Positions 14,271 through 24,563 of a stretch of DNA of 64,000 nt are shown here, piece after piece (positions within the stretch are counted from its first letter, which is position 1; each line of letters opens with the position of its first letter). This stretch comes from Letharia columbiana (taxonomy: Eukaryota > Ascomycota > Lecanoromycetes > Lecanorales > Parmeliaceae), in assembly GCF_014066305.1 (NCBI RefSeq), contig NW_023501057.1, positions 780,119 through 844,118 on the forward strand. Reading direction: 5' to 3'. The position numbers were made by a program, and so were the translations under genes. The notes under the pieces were generated by a model. The model made no database searches. It saw only the letters and a program-made list of their open reading frames with translations, and was not told the origin of the DNA.

Positions 14271-15369
14271 TCATTCCTCCATCGTCTCCCCTTCGGCGGC
14301 CGTCGTTTCCTCTTCGTCGTCGCCCTCCATCGCCTTCTTGGCTGCCTTCTCTGCCTCCTCTAAGATGTCCTTCGGGACCTCCTGGTGCCTTCCCTTGGTT
14401 GGTCCCTCGGTCGAGCTAATCCAGGACATCTCCAGCTCAAAATCTTTGTCCTTACTGTCCTCGTGTGCAACATAGATGATTCGAGCTGCTTCCCTCACGC
14501 CGGCTTCGAGTGACAGATTGCCCGATGCTAGATCCAGCTTTTCGAGTTCCGCTTTAGCTGCCTGCCTACCTTTCCCTGTAGCTGCGCCATAGTATCCCTG
14601 CAGACGTTCCATTAGTCAGCGTCAAGGTTCGTACGAACGACACGCTCACCCAGTAAAGACCACTTGGTTCGATCATGTACAAGCCCGGACCTCCAGCCTT
14701 AGTGCCTGATACCTTCCCACCAGCGCCGATGCTTGGCCCACTACCCACTTGTCCATCTACTCCCAGCTCTGCTTCCGAATCCCAGCCACCGACTATGGCT
14801 GTTACACCAAACGGTCTGACACTTGAGTAAAGTGTGTATGCTTGGACGTAGCCACCTAATCTACCGGCAAGAGCAGCGAGAGGTATAGGTGCTTTGTATG
14901 TCGACCGCCATGATGAAGCCTCATCTCGTGCTCGTGATACAAAATGTCGACCATCTGGGACAAGGCCTGAAGATACCTATGATTGCATATATTAGTTCCA
15001 TCACTTAGGCTCGCCCATGAATGTGCACTTACCACACCGACATTGCGATCGACCGTTGCTATCCTCTTGTTCGCACCAGGTTTTAACAATTTGCTGGTTA
15101 CAATCTTCTCTACTGCCAAGACAACACCATCTTTACATCGAATGCCGACGCAGGTACCTCCGTTCTCGACTGCTTTGACCGCGTACTCGACCTGAAAGAG
15201 AGGATCAGTTCCGAAAGGTCTGGAAAGCACGAGTAATCAAGGCCACCTGAAAGTTCCTGCCGTCAGGTGAAAAGACAGAATTCTGAAGGTCGTACCCCGT
15301 ACCAATGGATGTCTATGTGAACGCTGTTAGCTCATATTCAAAATTCGCTTGTTCGAAATGACTAACCAT
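14271..15369 (-). CDS. PRE10: 20S proteasome subunit alpha type 3 (yeast alpha7, Pre10)
   Basis: Alpha-ring subunit of the 20S proteasome core, which gates substrate entry; it is not catalytic. Exons on minus: 15369-15367, 15312-15247, 15191-15033, 14976-14650 and 14597-14271, 293 residues. The first coding exon is the ATG alone, giving [20 protein letters not shown], the alpha-subunit N-terminal signature, then [19 protein letters not shown]. Other landmarks are [14 protein letters not shown] and [19 protein letters not shown]. The C terminus ends in an acidic tail rich in Glu and Asp (EGDDEEET), a feature of this subunit. It is divergently paired with another core subunit gene, PRE7, across 308 bp. 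Confidence 0.95.
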
Positions 15370-15677
15370 GGCGACAGTAGAGGCGGAGATTCGAACGTAA
15401 AAATGAGAAGACCTGAAAGGAGGGTATCATGAAGCTGGTCTCAGCACTGGGAACGAAGCTGGGAGCTCAGGCAGGTGCTTTGCGCGTCGTTGCGCTAGCG
15501 GCCTTGGCAAGCTGCTTGGATCATTAAGCCATCATACCTTCTACCTTTCAGATCTTCCACGCTTTCCGAAATCTCCTCGATCTACTCACCTTGATTACAG
15601 CAGCCATAGATCTTCCACGCTTTCCGAAATCACCTCGATCTACTCACCTTGCTTACAGCAGCCATAGATCTTCCAGT
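15370..15677. promoter_or_regulatory. Shared promoter region of PRE10 and PRE7
   Basis: The 308 bp between two divergent proteasome core genes must hold both promoters and both 5' leaders. I looked for an exact copy of the yeast proteasome control element GGTGGCAAA on both strands and saw none; CCTTGGCAAG near 15500 is the closest. The right half is taken up by the 58-bp tandem duplication described separately. Co-regulation is inferred from the layout. Confidence 0.6.
15550..15675 (+). repeat. 58-bp tandem duplication ending at the PRE7 start codon
   Basis: Copy 1 is 15550-15607 and copy 2 is 15608-15665, differing at two positions. A third partial copy of 10 bases (AGATCTTCCA, 15666-15675) abuts the GTATG that contains the PRE7 ATG. 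Each unit includes CTCACCTTG(A/C)TTACAG, which resembles a fungal branch point plus 3' splice acceptor, so the duplication may double an acceptor in the 5' leader. Confidence 0.9.
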
Positions 15678-16525
15678 ATGGCGTCAATACTCGGCGCGAA
15701 TCCAACCCTGACTTCAATTCCAAGCTACTCCTTCTCCCAAGCTTCACACAACAATGGGGCAACTGGTAATAAAGAACACGCCTTCTACCCGTAAGACTGG
15801 GTATCATTGCTTGTATGCCACCATCTAACTATGCCAGATACACAGACAATGGCGGCTCTACACTAGGCATCACAGGCAATGATTTTGCCATCATTGCAGG
15901 CGATACTCGTTTAACCTCAGGCTACAGCATCAATACTCGTTACTCCCCCAAGGTATTCAGGATCGGTGGCGATGATGAAACAGGAGAGGGTGCACACATC
16001 ATACTTTCGGTTGTCGGTTTCGCAGCAGACGGTACAGCTCTCAAGGAACGCCTCAACGCAATCGTCAAGATGTACAAATACCAGCATGGCAAGAAGATGT
16101 CTGTCAAGGCTTGTGCCCAGAGATTAGCTACAATTCTTTACGGCAAACGGTTTTTCCCCTACTACGTGACGGCGATCCTAGGTGGATTGGACGAGGACGG
16201 CAAAGGGGCGCTGTACAGCTACGACCCAGTTGGCTCTTACGAGCGTGAGCAATGTAGAGCCGCGGGGGCTGCAGCTAGCCTGATAATGCCGTTCTTGGAT
16301 AACCAGGTCAACTTCAAGAATCAATATCTGCCGAGTACTGGCGAAGGTCACGACCTGTTGGCACGGCAGGCAGAGCCCTTGCCAAGGCATGAAGTGGAGC
16401 AGCTTGTAAGGGATGCGTTCACGAGCGCGACCGAGCGCCATATCGAGGTTGGGGATGGGTTGCAAATGCTTGTCATAACAAAGGAAGGGATTGAGGAAGC
16501 GTTCTTCCCACTGAAGAGAGACTAA
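15678..16525 (+). CDS. PRE7: 20S proteasome subunit beta type 1 (yeast beta6, Pre7)
   Basis: Non-catalytic beta-ring subunit of the 20S core. Exons 15678-15790 and 15838-16525, 266 residues. It starts MASILGANPTLTSIPSYS and reaches the conserved core at YTDNGGSTLGITGNDFAIIAGDTRL, with the later motifs KRFFPYYVTAILGGLDEDGKG and LYSYDPVGSYERE. The N-terminal extension before the core replaces the processed catalytic Thr of active beta subunits. The C terminus EEAFFPLKRD is complete. Assignment to beta6 rather than another beta subunit rests on the FFPYYV and GSYER segments. Confidence 0.94.
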
Positions 16526-16852
16526 CCTGGAGGTTTCACGACGTAGCATGGTGTCGACGAGACATCGCACTGGCGCAATAGTGTATGTATCTGAGCGCTT
16601 GAGTATGCCTACATGGACTCACAGACCTCGATTTAGCCATAGCCCTGAACCTTTCTACCTCGCCCCTGCCATGCCTTTTCACCGCAACAACTTCGGATTC
16701 CGCGTGTGCTAAATACCTGATTTTGGTTCTCCGACGCCAACTCCATTGTTGTCCATGACTTCTGGTTTTGACTCTATCCCGATCCACATGTCCTCATGCT
16801 CAGAACTGCATGCTAATGCCCTGCAAACTGCACCCTGTTTGCGCAAACGCGA
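16526..16852. other. Convergent intergenic PRE7/PNO1, 327 bp
   Basis: Holds the 3' ends of PRE7 (plus) and PNO1 (minus). No gene, repeat or RNA was recognised. Confidence 0.5.
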
Positions 16853-17944
16853 CTAAAAGCGTTCTTTCATACGTGAGGCCACAGTTCTCAAGTTGCCGTA
16901 TACCTTGCCCTGAAAGATAAAGTATGTCAGGCAATTGCATTAAACAAGAGAGTAGCTGGAGACTTACCGGTGGACTTCCTAATATCAGGCTACCTGTTTT
17001 TGCAAATATATTAACTCAAATGGCCGAGGACACTGCACCCCTTGACCTCCACAAGGAATGCCTGATGGAAATCTTACAGATGGCTTCTGTTGCAATGTGG
17101 ATGTTTCTGAACCCTCCCAAAACATGTATGGTCTGGTCCGCCAACACAACTCTAGTTTTACTCGCGTTTTCGATAGCGAACTTTGTCTTGCCTAGAAAGA
17201 ACCCCGGTATCAGCAAGTCAAACAGGAGACAGTCCCGTCGTGAGGTTTTACCTCCTTTTCCCGCTATACGTCCAATTGCTCGATTTTTGTGCTCTCCATT
17301 CAGCGTCTTCACATCTTTGATTTCGAAGCTATTTATCAATTAGTCTCCATGGAAGCTGTGCCCATTCCGTTAGGGGCTTGGGGGTGATAGTACGTTTCGA
17401 TATACAAATCATCGAGCCGCAGCATTGCGATAGCATCCTCCAAATCAAACCCCAAGCAAAACGCCCGCACAAAATCCTCGCCCTTCTGCAGTGCTCCTGA
17501 ATCAACGGTATACGATGAGGTTCTCATTTCGACTGCTCGGGCTGATACGTTCATGCGCACCTGCAACTTCAAATGTCCAACAAGCGGAGGGTATATCTTA
17601 GGCCATTTCGATTTGAGGGCGGGATAACGGTGGGGTGGGATGAAGACCTTTCGTGCCTCTACTTTAAGGGACTTCTCAGCTTCTTTTGCGGGTGGGAACT
17701 TTGGGCGCCCTTCTTCGTCAACCTGCATTGCGGAATCCAAATGCTCAGCGGCTGTATCCTGTTGCACTGAGGGTGTGGCGCTGGTAGCATCGACCAGAAT
17801 TTCGTCTCCATAGTCATCTGTAGCGAATTAGATAGAGAGCCAAAAACCGTAGATTTGTAGAATCTTACTGTCTTGAGGCAATGGTGTTGCCTCTGCTTCT
17901 GCAAGCTTTTCAGGCCGCCTAAGCAGTGCTGTAGGCGCAGGCAT
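16853..17944 (-). CDS. PNO1: Pno1/Dim2, KH-domain 40S ribosome assembly factor
   Basis: Nucleolar factor that binds the 3' end region of pre-18S rRNA and recruits the Dim1 dimethylase during 40S maturation. Six exons on minus: 17944-17869, 17817-17394, 17328-17252, 17191-17078, 16993-16968 and 16909-16853, 257 residues. The start MPAPTALLRRPEKLAEAEA is followed by KVFIPPHRYPALKSKWPKI. The conserved KH region reads IETFEIKDVKTLNGEH then RAIGRIAGKGGKTKFAIENAS, with the GxxG-type loop AGKGG. It continues VVLADQTIHVLGGFRNI and ends GKVYGNLRTVASRMKERF. The 26-nt fifth exon is a microexon. All introns are GT-AG and all phases close. Confidence 0.94.
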
Positions 17945-18211
17945 CTCAAGGTAGCGTAAATGTGTATTGTGCTTTTGCAATCTCGAGTCAAGATGTACTT
18001 TTACTCTAGAGCGATTCTGTTGTGCGGAAAATTAAGTCCGAGATCTTGCCGTTTCGGTGGGCAAAGTTTTGTTTTTCAACGGCATTATCGTGCTTTGTCG
18101 TTAGACTTCACAAAATTTCATCATCTCTTTCGGGTGAAGAAATCACTCGAATAATCATCGATAGATCTGTGACCATGATCACAAGGGAAGATTAATGATT
18201 GTCTGAAAAGG
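17945..18211. promoter_or_regulatory. Divergent promoter region PNO1/MDM31, 267 bp
   Basis: Short head-to-head spacer that must serve both genes. The products act in unrelated processes (ribosome assembly and mitochondrial shape), so shared regulation is not implied. No specific site was recognised. Confidence 0.5.
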
Positions 18212-20469
18212 ATGAGCAGCAATGTACGACAAAAGCTGTGCGCCATTGTCTGGGGCACGCGAGCGACTCTGTCCTGCTTTGCTATTCAGATAGCACCCTT
18301 GTCTAATGTTCTTATCAATCACAGGGTTTGGAGACATGCATCTGCCACCGCAAGACCAATAGCGTTGCCAGATTATGTTTGTCCTCCCATATTTCGAACC
18401 TTACCAAGATCGATTGGAGTTACGACCGCCCCAACAATCCTGACCTTGGGGCCTCTGCATGATTGGGCTGCATCCGGAATGCCATTCTCAAGTGGAAGAA
18501 ACCTGGGTCCAGCCCAGCAGAGGTCGGATATCCAAGGCAAACGCGGCTTATTGGGTCTCCATTGGCGAGATGATAGGCGGTTTTCTACGTATGGCTTGCG
18601 CCGAAAAGACTCTGGACAAGAGAAAAACAGATCCCCAACCCTAGATGGTCCAAATGCGATACGAACTCGGCATGCCACCACGCCTGACAAGCCTGAACCC
18701 TCCTCTGCGTCCTTATACCCTGGTACTATGAAAGGCGCTGCAAATAAACATTTGAGGGACCGCCTACCAGATATCTCACACATCCACAGACCAAGTCGAG
18801 AAGAGCTTCTTGCGGCTGCTACTGGCTTCTGGTCACGACTCAAGGTCCGTTTCAAGTGGTTCTCCATCCGAAGCGTGCGGCCTTTCAATGCGGATGAGAT
18901 TGGGGCTTTTTTCTCTTGGTTCTTACTGGGCCATGTCCTTTGGATTATATTGGGTACGACTACATTCTTCTCCCTTGCTATCTTTGCTGTAAATACAGTC
19001 TTTGCTCAGGAGACTTTGGCTCGATGGGTGGGCAATTACCTGACGAAGTCTTCTGGTGTCAAAGTGGTCTTTGAATCAGCAATCGTCCCCAAGTGGGGCG
19101 ATGGGGTCATCACGTTCAAGAATGTCTTTGTGTCTAGGCGGCCAGGTCAGGGTGCTGGCAAAGTAAGCAAAGGCTCTCCATCAACAGAGGCTGCAGCTGC
19201 GGCTGCTGCCGCAAGCGCAGAGAAACTGAAGGGCTCCGGGGAAATGATTTCAATCAGTGCTAAAAGTGACGAAGAAGAGGAGGACGCAAATTATACGCAG
19301 TTCGATTTGTCTCTTGATACAGTCAACGTCACTCTTTCATTTACCAAGTGGTTCAACAGCAAGGGCTTACTCCGCGATGTAGAGATCAAAGGCGTTCGGG
19401 GTGTCATTGATAGAACGTCAGTGCACTACACAGGAGACTACGTGGACCCTCGGACCTACAAGCACGAGCATAATCCAGGTGACTTTGAAATTAACTCTTT
19501 CAAATTGGAAGACCTGCTGGTGACTGTTCATCAACCTCATGGTTTTCGGCCATTCTCCATAAGCATTTTCTCTTGCGACCTGCCTCAGCTTCGAAGGCAA
19601 TGGCTCTTCTACGACTTTTTATCTGCTAACATAATGTCCGGATCCTTTGACGAGTCGCTCTTCACAATTCATCCGCGTCAGATGCACGGGCATGTTGGCG
19701 GTCAACTAGGTAGCGGACTTGAGATCAACGGACAGGCAACCCCGTGGAAGAAGCACAGCCGCCTGAGGATAGATGGCTTGAACATAGATCATTTAAATAG
19801 GGGGGTGGAAGGACCGTTCTCCTGGATCCATGAAGGGAACGTCGACATTGTAGCGGATCTAATGTTCCCAGCAGATAATGATGAAAGCATTGCCAAAGTC
19901 ATGTCCGACTTCTACGATAGAATGGAGGCCACTGTCACATCCAGTCGACACCCCCAGAAAGGTCGAGAGTCGATTAGAACCAATGACATCGATGTACGCA
20001 GAGACGACGAATTGACTGCTTCGACTGACTCTGGTCCGTCTGATGAAGACAAGCGCTTTCTTGTGATGGACCTGAGAGTCCATCTTAATGATATCCGTGC
20101 CGCTGTGCCGATCTTCACGAAAGATCTGTCTTATGTGAAGAACGCTCTTATCCGGCCCATAGTGGCTTATATGAACTCGCGCAGAACCTTCATCCCCATC
20201 AATTGCCGTGTGGTTAAGCGAGCTAGTGAATTTGATGGTAGCTGGACGATCTTTGACAGCGGTCTGATGGATGATCTTTCAGCAGAGGTGAGACTAGAGT
20301 GCGAAGCTTGAATGACGAGTCGCTGACGTGCTGGTAGACCTATCAAGCCTTCGCAAAGGATGTCACAGATGATCAAGCTAGGCTGCGGCGTTTCAAAAAG
20401 GTTGGCCTATGGTCGTTGCAACTCGCTGTGCAAGCGTTCTTCATGGGTTTGGCAGGCAACTTCGCATAG
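18212..20469 (+). CDS. MDM31: Mdm31, mitochondrial inner-membrane morphology protein
   Basis: Inner-membrane protein needed for normal mitochondrial shape, nucleoid stability and inheritance; in yeast it works with Mdm32. Exons 18212-20287 and 20338-20469, 735 residues. The N-terminal 100 residues are rich in Arg, Ser and Thr, consistent with a targeting presequence. A transmembrane segment lies near residues 230-260 (FFSWFLLGHVLWIILGTTT, continuing FFSLAIFAV). The large intermembrane-space part includes NYLTKSSGVKVVFESAIVPKW, VSRRPGQG, an Ala-rich run and GLLRDVEIKGVRGVIDRT. After the intron the conserved C terminus reads TYQAFAKDVTDDQARLRRF ... FFMGLAGNFA, with a second hydrophobic segment. 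Without splicing, the frame would stop early at 20311. Confidence 0.94.
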
Positions 20470-20901
20470 ATGGAGATGTGTCGATTTGCTCGTCAGCCCA
20501 ATTAGCGCGGAGTTCAGGGGTTTGCTTTTTGTCGGCGCTGATTGTACAAAGGAGGTTTCTATCGATCGGAAGTCATGTTGTAGAAATATCTGTACATATG
20601 GGGAAGACTGGACTTGGGGTCTTTTTGCATGGCTCAATGGCCGGGTTGCATACTGAGTACTTAATACGAGATCCACTCAGCCATGCGTCGCGGTACCAGG
20701 GTGCATGTAAGGTACAGGCATGAAGAGAGACACCGTAGAGTTTAGCACTAGATATCCCAAGTACATACGCTAGCGGAGCAACGTCCTGCTGCAAACATAT
20801 GATCCTAGTGCCATATCTGCACATATTCAAGGCCTTTGAGAAGACTCCAATGTCTAACTGACGTACGGCCTTTACCAAGTTGTGTAATAATCCTATTAGA
20901 G
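20470..20901. other. Intergenic MDM31/methyltransferase, 432 bp
   Basis: Short overlapping frames only; no recognised gene or repeat. It contains the promoter of the downstream methyltransferase gene. Confidence 0.45.
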
Positions 20902-22396
20902 ATGGCATCCTCAATACCATCAGCTTCGACCAATGGTTTTCAAAATGCCTCTTCGTATGACAAACATCGACCCTCCTACCCTCCTGAAGCCGTGACTCGT
21001 TTCCTCGAGCGCCTTCAAGTCAACGGAGTAAAGAAAGCCCGTATTGTTGATCTTGCAGCAGGTACGGGCAAATTTACGGAGTTGCTAGTGGGTAGGAACG
21101 AGGATTTTGAGATTCTTGCTGTCGAACCTCATAATGGTGCGTACAACTGCGAGCGGTCTTTCATTCATCTATACCAAGTTTTGAGTCTTGACCAGAAATT
21201 CCCTCTTGGCCCCCATTTACCTCCTCGACTCGTCTTATGACTTACAGAAGTATCGTGAAAGCGAGGTACTGACACCGAAGAATTGATTCAGACATGAGGA
21301 AAGAATTGGAGAAGAAGGGGTTGATGGGTGTGAAGGTTCTAGAAGGCGAGGCTAGTAGTATGGCGGGAGTGGAAAGCCAGAGCGTTGATGCTGTGATTGC
21401 TGCTCAGGTGCGACCATTGACTTCTACGACACGGCCGACATGGGCTTGATGCGCTAATGTAGGGCCAATTTGCAAGGCATTTCATTGGTATGGCAGAAAA
21501 GGCCGTTCTTATTGGTTCCTCGGGCCATTGCTGCTAATCATCCTCAGGTTCGCAAACAAAGACGCCCTTGAAGAGATCTACAGAATTCTCTCGCCCGGTG
21601 GAGCATTTGGCATGATATGGGTAAACCCATGAAATGGCTCAGGGGTTTTACCTCAAAAGGGCAATGCTGACTCTAAAATACGCACAGAACATTGAAGACT
21701 GTTTGTACTCGATGATTGAAAGTTGGCTGTGAGCCTAGCTGAAGGAGTCAAGATAACGCGCCCATGACATGGAAGCCCACCACCGAATGGGAAGGAAAGC
21801 TGAAAGATATCACATGGTCCTTTGGCAACGAGGATGTCCGCTTTCGACACGAGCAGTGGCGAAAAGTCTTTGAGGAACAGCTTAAAAGCACGCCATTCAG
21901 CATTCAAGCAGCAGAGCCCCTATTCTCACTGCCACTCGGGGAAGAATCTGTGGAATTCACTCAATGGCTAAGTTCAGACGCTATTTGGGATAGGTACCAT
22001 AGTAAGCACCCTTTTTGGGTTATTTCTTCGCCTTCAATATCCTTCTTCGATTCTTAGGGCATGTCTGAGGAGCAAGACACATGTCCTTGCCCCAAACATG
22101 TCTTCAGACTCGTGAATTCGTCGAGAAAGAGAAGTGCTAAATCCGAAATGGTGTAGCTCTGAGCCAATTCGCTGTACTAGAGGGACAAGAGCTAGCGGTG
22201 AGTCGAAAATATAACATCCATGTGTAATCAAGTCTCCAGGCTTACTCCAGGGAAGGACGCGAAGAGGAAGGTCCTTGAGGCAACGGGAGCGGCAGACGTT
22301 GGGAAGAATGAAAATGGGGAGTTGGAATTGCATGGGCGTACATACTTCGCTTGGAGTACTGCGGTACCTGGAGCGCCTTTGAAAAGTGGTGGATAG
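20902..22396 (+). CDS. Class I SAM-dependent methyltransferase (methyltransferase type 11-like), small molecule target unknown
   Basis: Eight exons fit: 20902-21136, 21292-21407, 21477-21487, 21548-21620, 21688-21700, 21753-22001, 22157-22197 and 22256-22396, giving 292 residues with every phase closed. Motif I is RIVDLAAGTGKFTELL near residue 50, then ILAVEPHNDMRKELEKKG. The next conserved block, AAQAFHWFANKDALEEIYR, is split by two introns around the 11-nt exon 3, and LSPGGAFGMIWN follows. The C-terminal part includes TWKPTTEWEGKLKDITWSF and GELELHGRTYFAW. Three introns end in AAG rather than the usual YAG, so the 3' half of the model is less certain. The substrate cannot be read from sequence; similarity to fungal methyltransf_11 proteins does not fix it. 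Confidence 0.8.
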
Positions 22397-22538
22397 ATAA
22401 TGGTTCGCTTTGATACCTCGCTGCCTCGGTCAAACCTCCCGAGCGTAGTCTTAGTATTGGACCAAGATTTCCACCGCCACCAGATGGTAACGCCTAGCCA
22501 GATCATGGTAGAGTTGGAGACAAAATCCGATCGTTGAT

Positions 22539-22893
22539 TCACGAGGCGGAGATATACAGCACTGAGGGAGGGTTAACGAAAAAGCCCGGACTCAAAGAAT
22601 ATGAAACAGAGGGTTACCATTATTTCCCCTCACGAAAGCCTCTCCATAAGAACGGCGCAATTTCCCATCCACGTACTCCTCCGTCTTCTCTAAGGAGATG
22701 TTCATATAACCGTCCACGGATATGAGGTACCCTGGAGATCCACAATCTTAGCATACAGCTCTGACATCTCAAACCGGAACTGTATACCTCTATACTCCAC
22801 TGAGCTATTGAGCTTCACCTTGACTGGCGCTCCAATTATCTCTGTAAGGAAAGAGCTGGGATCAGAGCTTCCGGAATTTGCGCCGTTCTCCAT
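22539..22893 (-). CDS. LSM6: Lsm6, U6 snRNA-associated Sm-like protein
   Basis: Subunit shared by the nuclear Lsm2-8 ring (U6 snRNA binding, splicing) and the cytoplasmic Lsm1-7 ring (mRNA decapping). Exons on minus: 22893-22788, 22731-22618 and 22561-22539, 80 residues, the normal size for Lsm6. Sm1 reads [22 protein letters not shown] then [16 protein letters not shown]. Sm2 reads [18 protein letters not shown]. The gene converges on the methyltransferase 3' end (142 bp) and is head to head with the rad60-like gene (255 bp). Confidence 0.95.
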
Positions 22894-23148
22894 CGATATC
22901 TTGGACCTAAGTTTGTGAGGTTCAGAATACTGTGATAGGATGGGATCCAACGAGAAGTTCTCAACTCTCCTTTATTTGAGCTGGGACTTGTAAATTAGGT
23001 TTGGTCACAAGTTTCTTTTATTTTACTGACTGTCACTCACTGAGTGAGGTTGACTCTACGCGCCGAGACCGCGCCAAGCGCGCGTTCAGCCGGACTTCAA
23101 AAGTTCCTGTCTCACTTTCTAGATCTCGAACAAGCGGACAGACTCGGT
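22894..23148. promoter_or_regulatory. Divergent promoter region LSM6/rad60-like, with a 22-base motif shared with the enolase promoter
   Basis: The 255-bp spacer carries GGTTTGGTCACAAGTTTCTT and two more T (22998-23019). The same 22 bases with one change recur at 25564-25585 upstream of enolase, in the same orientation. No function is known to me. Confidence 0.5.
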
Positions 23149-24563
23149 ATGATCGCCGAACAGCCTACCCAGGGTGCCGTCGGGTCCGCTCCTCGGAAGC
23201 GATCTCTCTTCAACAAGCCAAGCTGGAGCAAGCCCCAAGCCCTGAGCAATGATACTGATCTCTTTCACCGTTCAAATCAGGCCTATGCCGATCTTGCTGC
23301 TGAAGCGGAGCGTGCACGGAAAAGGAAGTCAGCTAGGAAAGAGAGAGAAAGAGCTCGTCAAAATGTAAATGGAGAACGCGCAGGCAAGAGACGGCGTGTT
23401 TCTGAGGATGAGGATGATGAGGACGATGACTCTAGTAGCGATGAAAGTTCGAGTCACTCCAGTCGTAAAGAAGGCAAAGCCAGCCCCACCCAACCCAAAA
23501 GTCACCATGTTTCTCCCACAATTTCTCAAAAGCCGATACATTCTCCAAAATCTTTACTCAAGCGCTACGAAGCTAAGGTTGCGGCGAGCAAAGTCGGCCA
23601 AGAGCAAAAGCAGAAGCAAAAGGTTTCTGATATCATTGATCTTGAAGATGAGGAAGACTCCTTAGCATTACCCGGGCAAGATACAACCTGGAGTTCTGCG
23701 ATTGTCAAGCCTGCAGCTCCTCCTGAAGAGGATGACCAACCAGTATCGGATGAGGAGTTCCCGGAGTTGGCTCGTCAGGCCAGGGAAAAGGCCCGAAGAA
23801 AACGTCTGGAGGAAGACATAGCATCTACAACCGTAAACCCTCAAGAGGGCCAAGTGTCCTTGCTCCAACCAATGCCTCCAACCTCACAGCCAGATCCAAT
23901 TCTTCAAATATTGATAACCTCGAAAATCGACAACACAATCCCATTGATCGTTAGCAGAAGAGTGTCGCAGCGATTGAAAGACGTAAGACTGGCATGGGCA
24001 AACCGGCAGAACTTTACTACCGATTTCACAGACACGGTCTTCCTGACGTGGCGGGGAAAGCGAGTCTTTGATGTCACGACGTGCAGAAGCTTGGGCATCA
24101 CTGTTGATGCCATGGGAAGGATCTCCACGAAAGGAGGCTCGTGGGAGGAAGAGGAGGGGCAAATTCATATGGAAGCGATGACGGCCAAAATATTGGAAGC
24201 CTACAAGAAAGCAAAGCGCAGCGAGACTACCGGTCAAGAGGATTCGGCCGCGCAGGAGGAAGCCGTGGCGGTGCAGGATCATGAAACTCAAGTCAGAATC
24301 GTTTTGAAAGCCAAGGGACTCGACGATTTCAAGCTCCAGGTCCGGCCGGTTCGTCATTGGTGTGTTGATTGCTTGGTACAATGGCTAACAAGCGTTAGTC
24401 TACTCTCGTCTCTAAGGTCGTTAATGCTTTTCGTTCTCGGTATCAGATTGGTGGAGATAAGGATGTCTTCATGTCCTTTGATGGAGAGCGATTATCGCCT
24501 GATAGCAGGATTGAGGAAACGGAGATCAGCGATATGGACACTCTTGAGGTTTACGCCAAGTAG
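23149..24563 (+). CDS. Rad60/Esc2/NIP45-type protein with C-terminal SUMO-like domain
   Basis: Proteins of this family carry SUMO-like domains, associate with the SUMO conjugation machinery and Smc5/6, and help recombination and genome stability. Exons 23149-24348 and 24399-24563, 454 residues from the first in-frame ATG (MIAEQPTQGAVGSAPRKR). The N-terminal half is disordered and charged, with KRSLFNKPSWSK, a basic RKRKSARKERERARQ and an acidic DEDDEDDDSSSDESS. A first, weaker ubiquitin-like fold may cover about residues 255-325 (ILITSKIDNTIPLIVSRRVS). The C-terminal SUMO-like domain spans the intron: IVLKAKGLDDFKLQVRP, STLVSKVVNAFRSRYQI, VFMSFDGERLSP and MDTLEVYAK at the end. The start codon could be missed if an upstream exon exists. 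Family assignment is good; orthology to Rad60 is inferred. Confidence 0.8.

Noticed and set aside
22002..22156. Continuous reading of the methyltransferase through 22057
   Set aside because: The frame meets a stop soon after and loses the conserved tail. Splicing 22001 to 22157 restores TLSQ and, with the last exon, the HGRTYFAW end.
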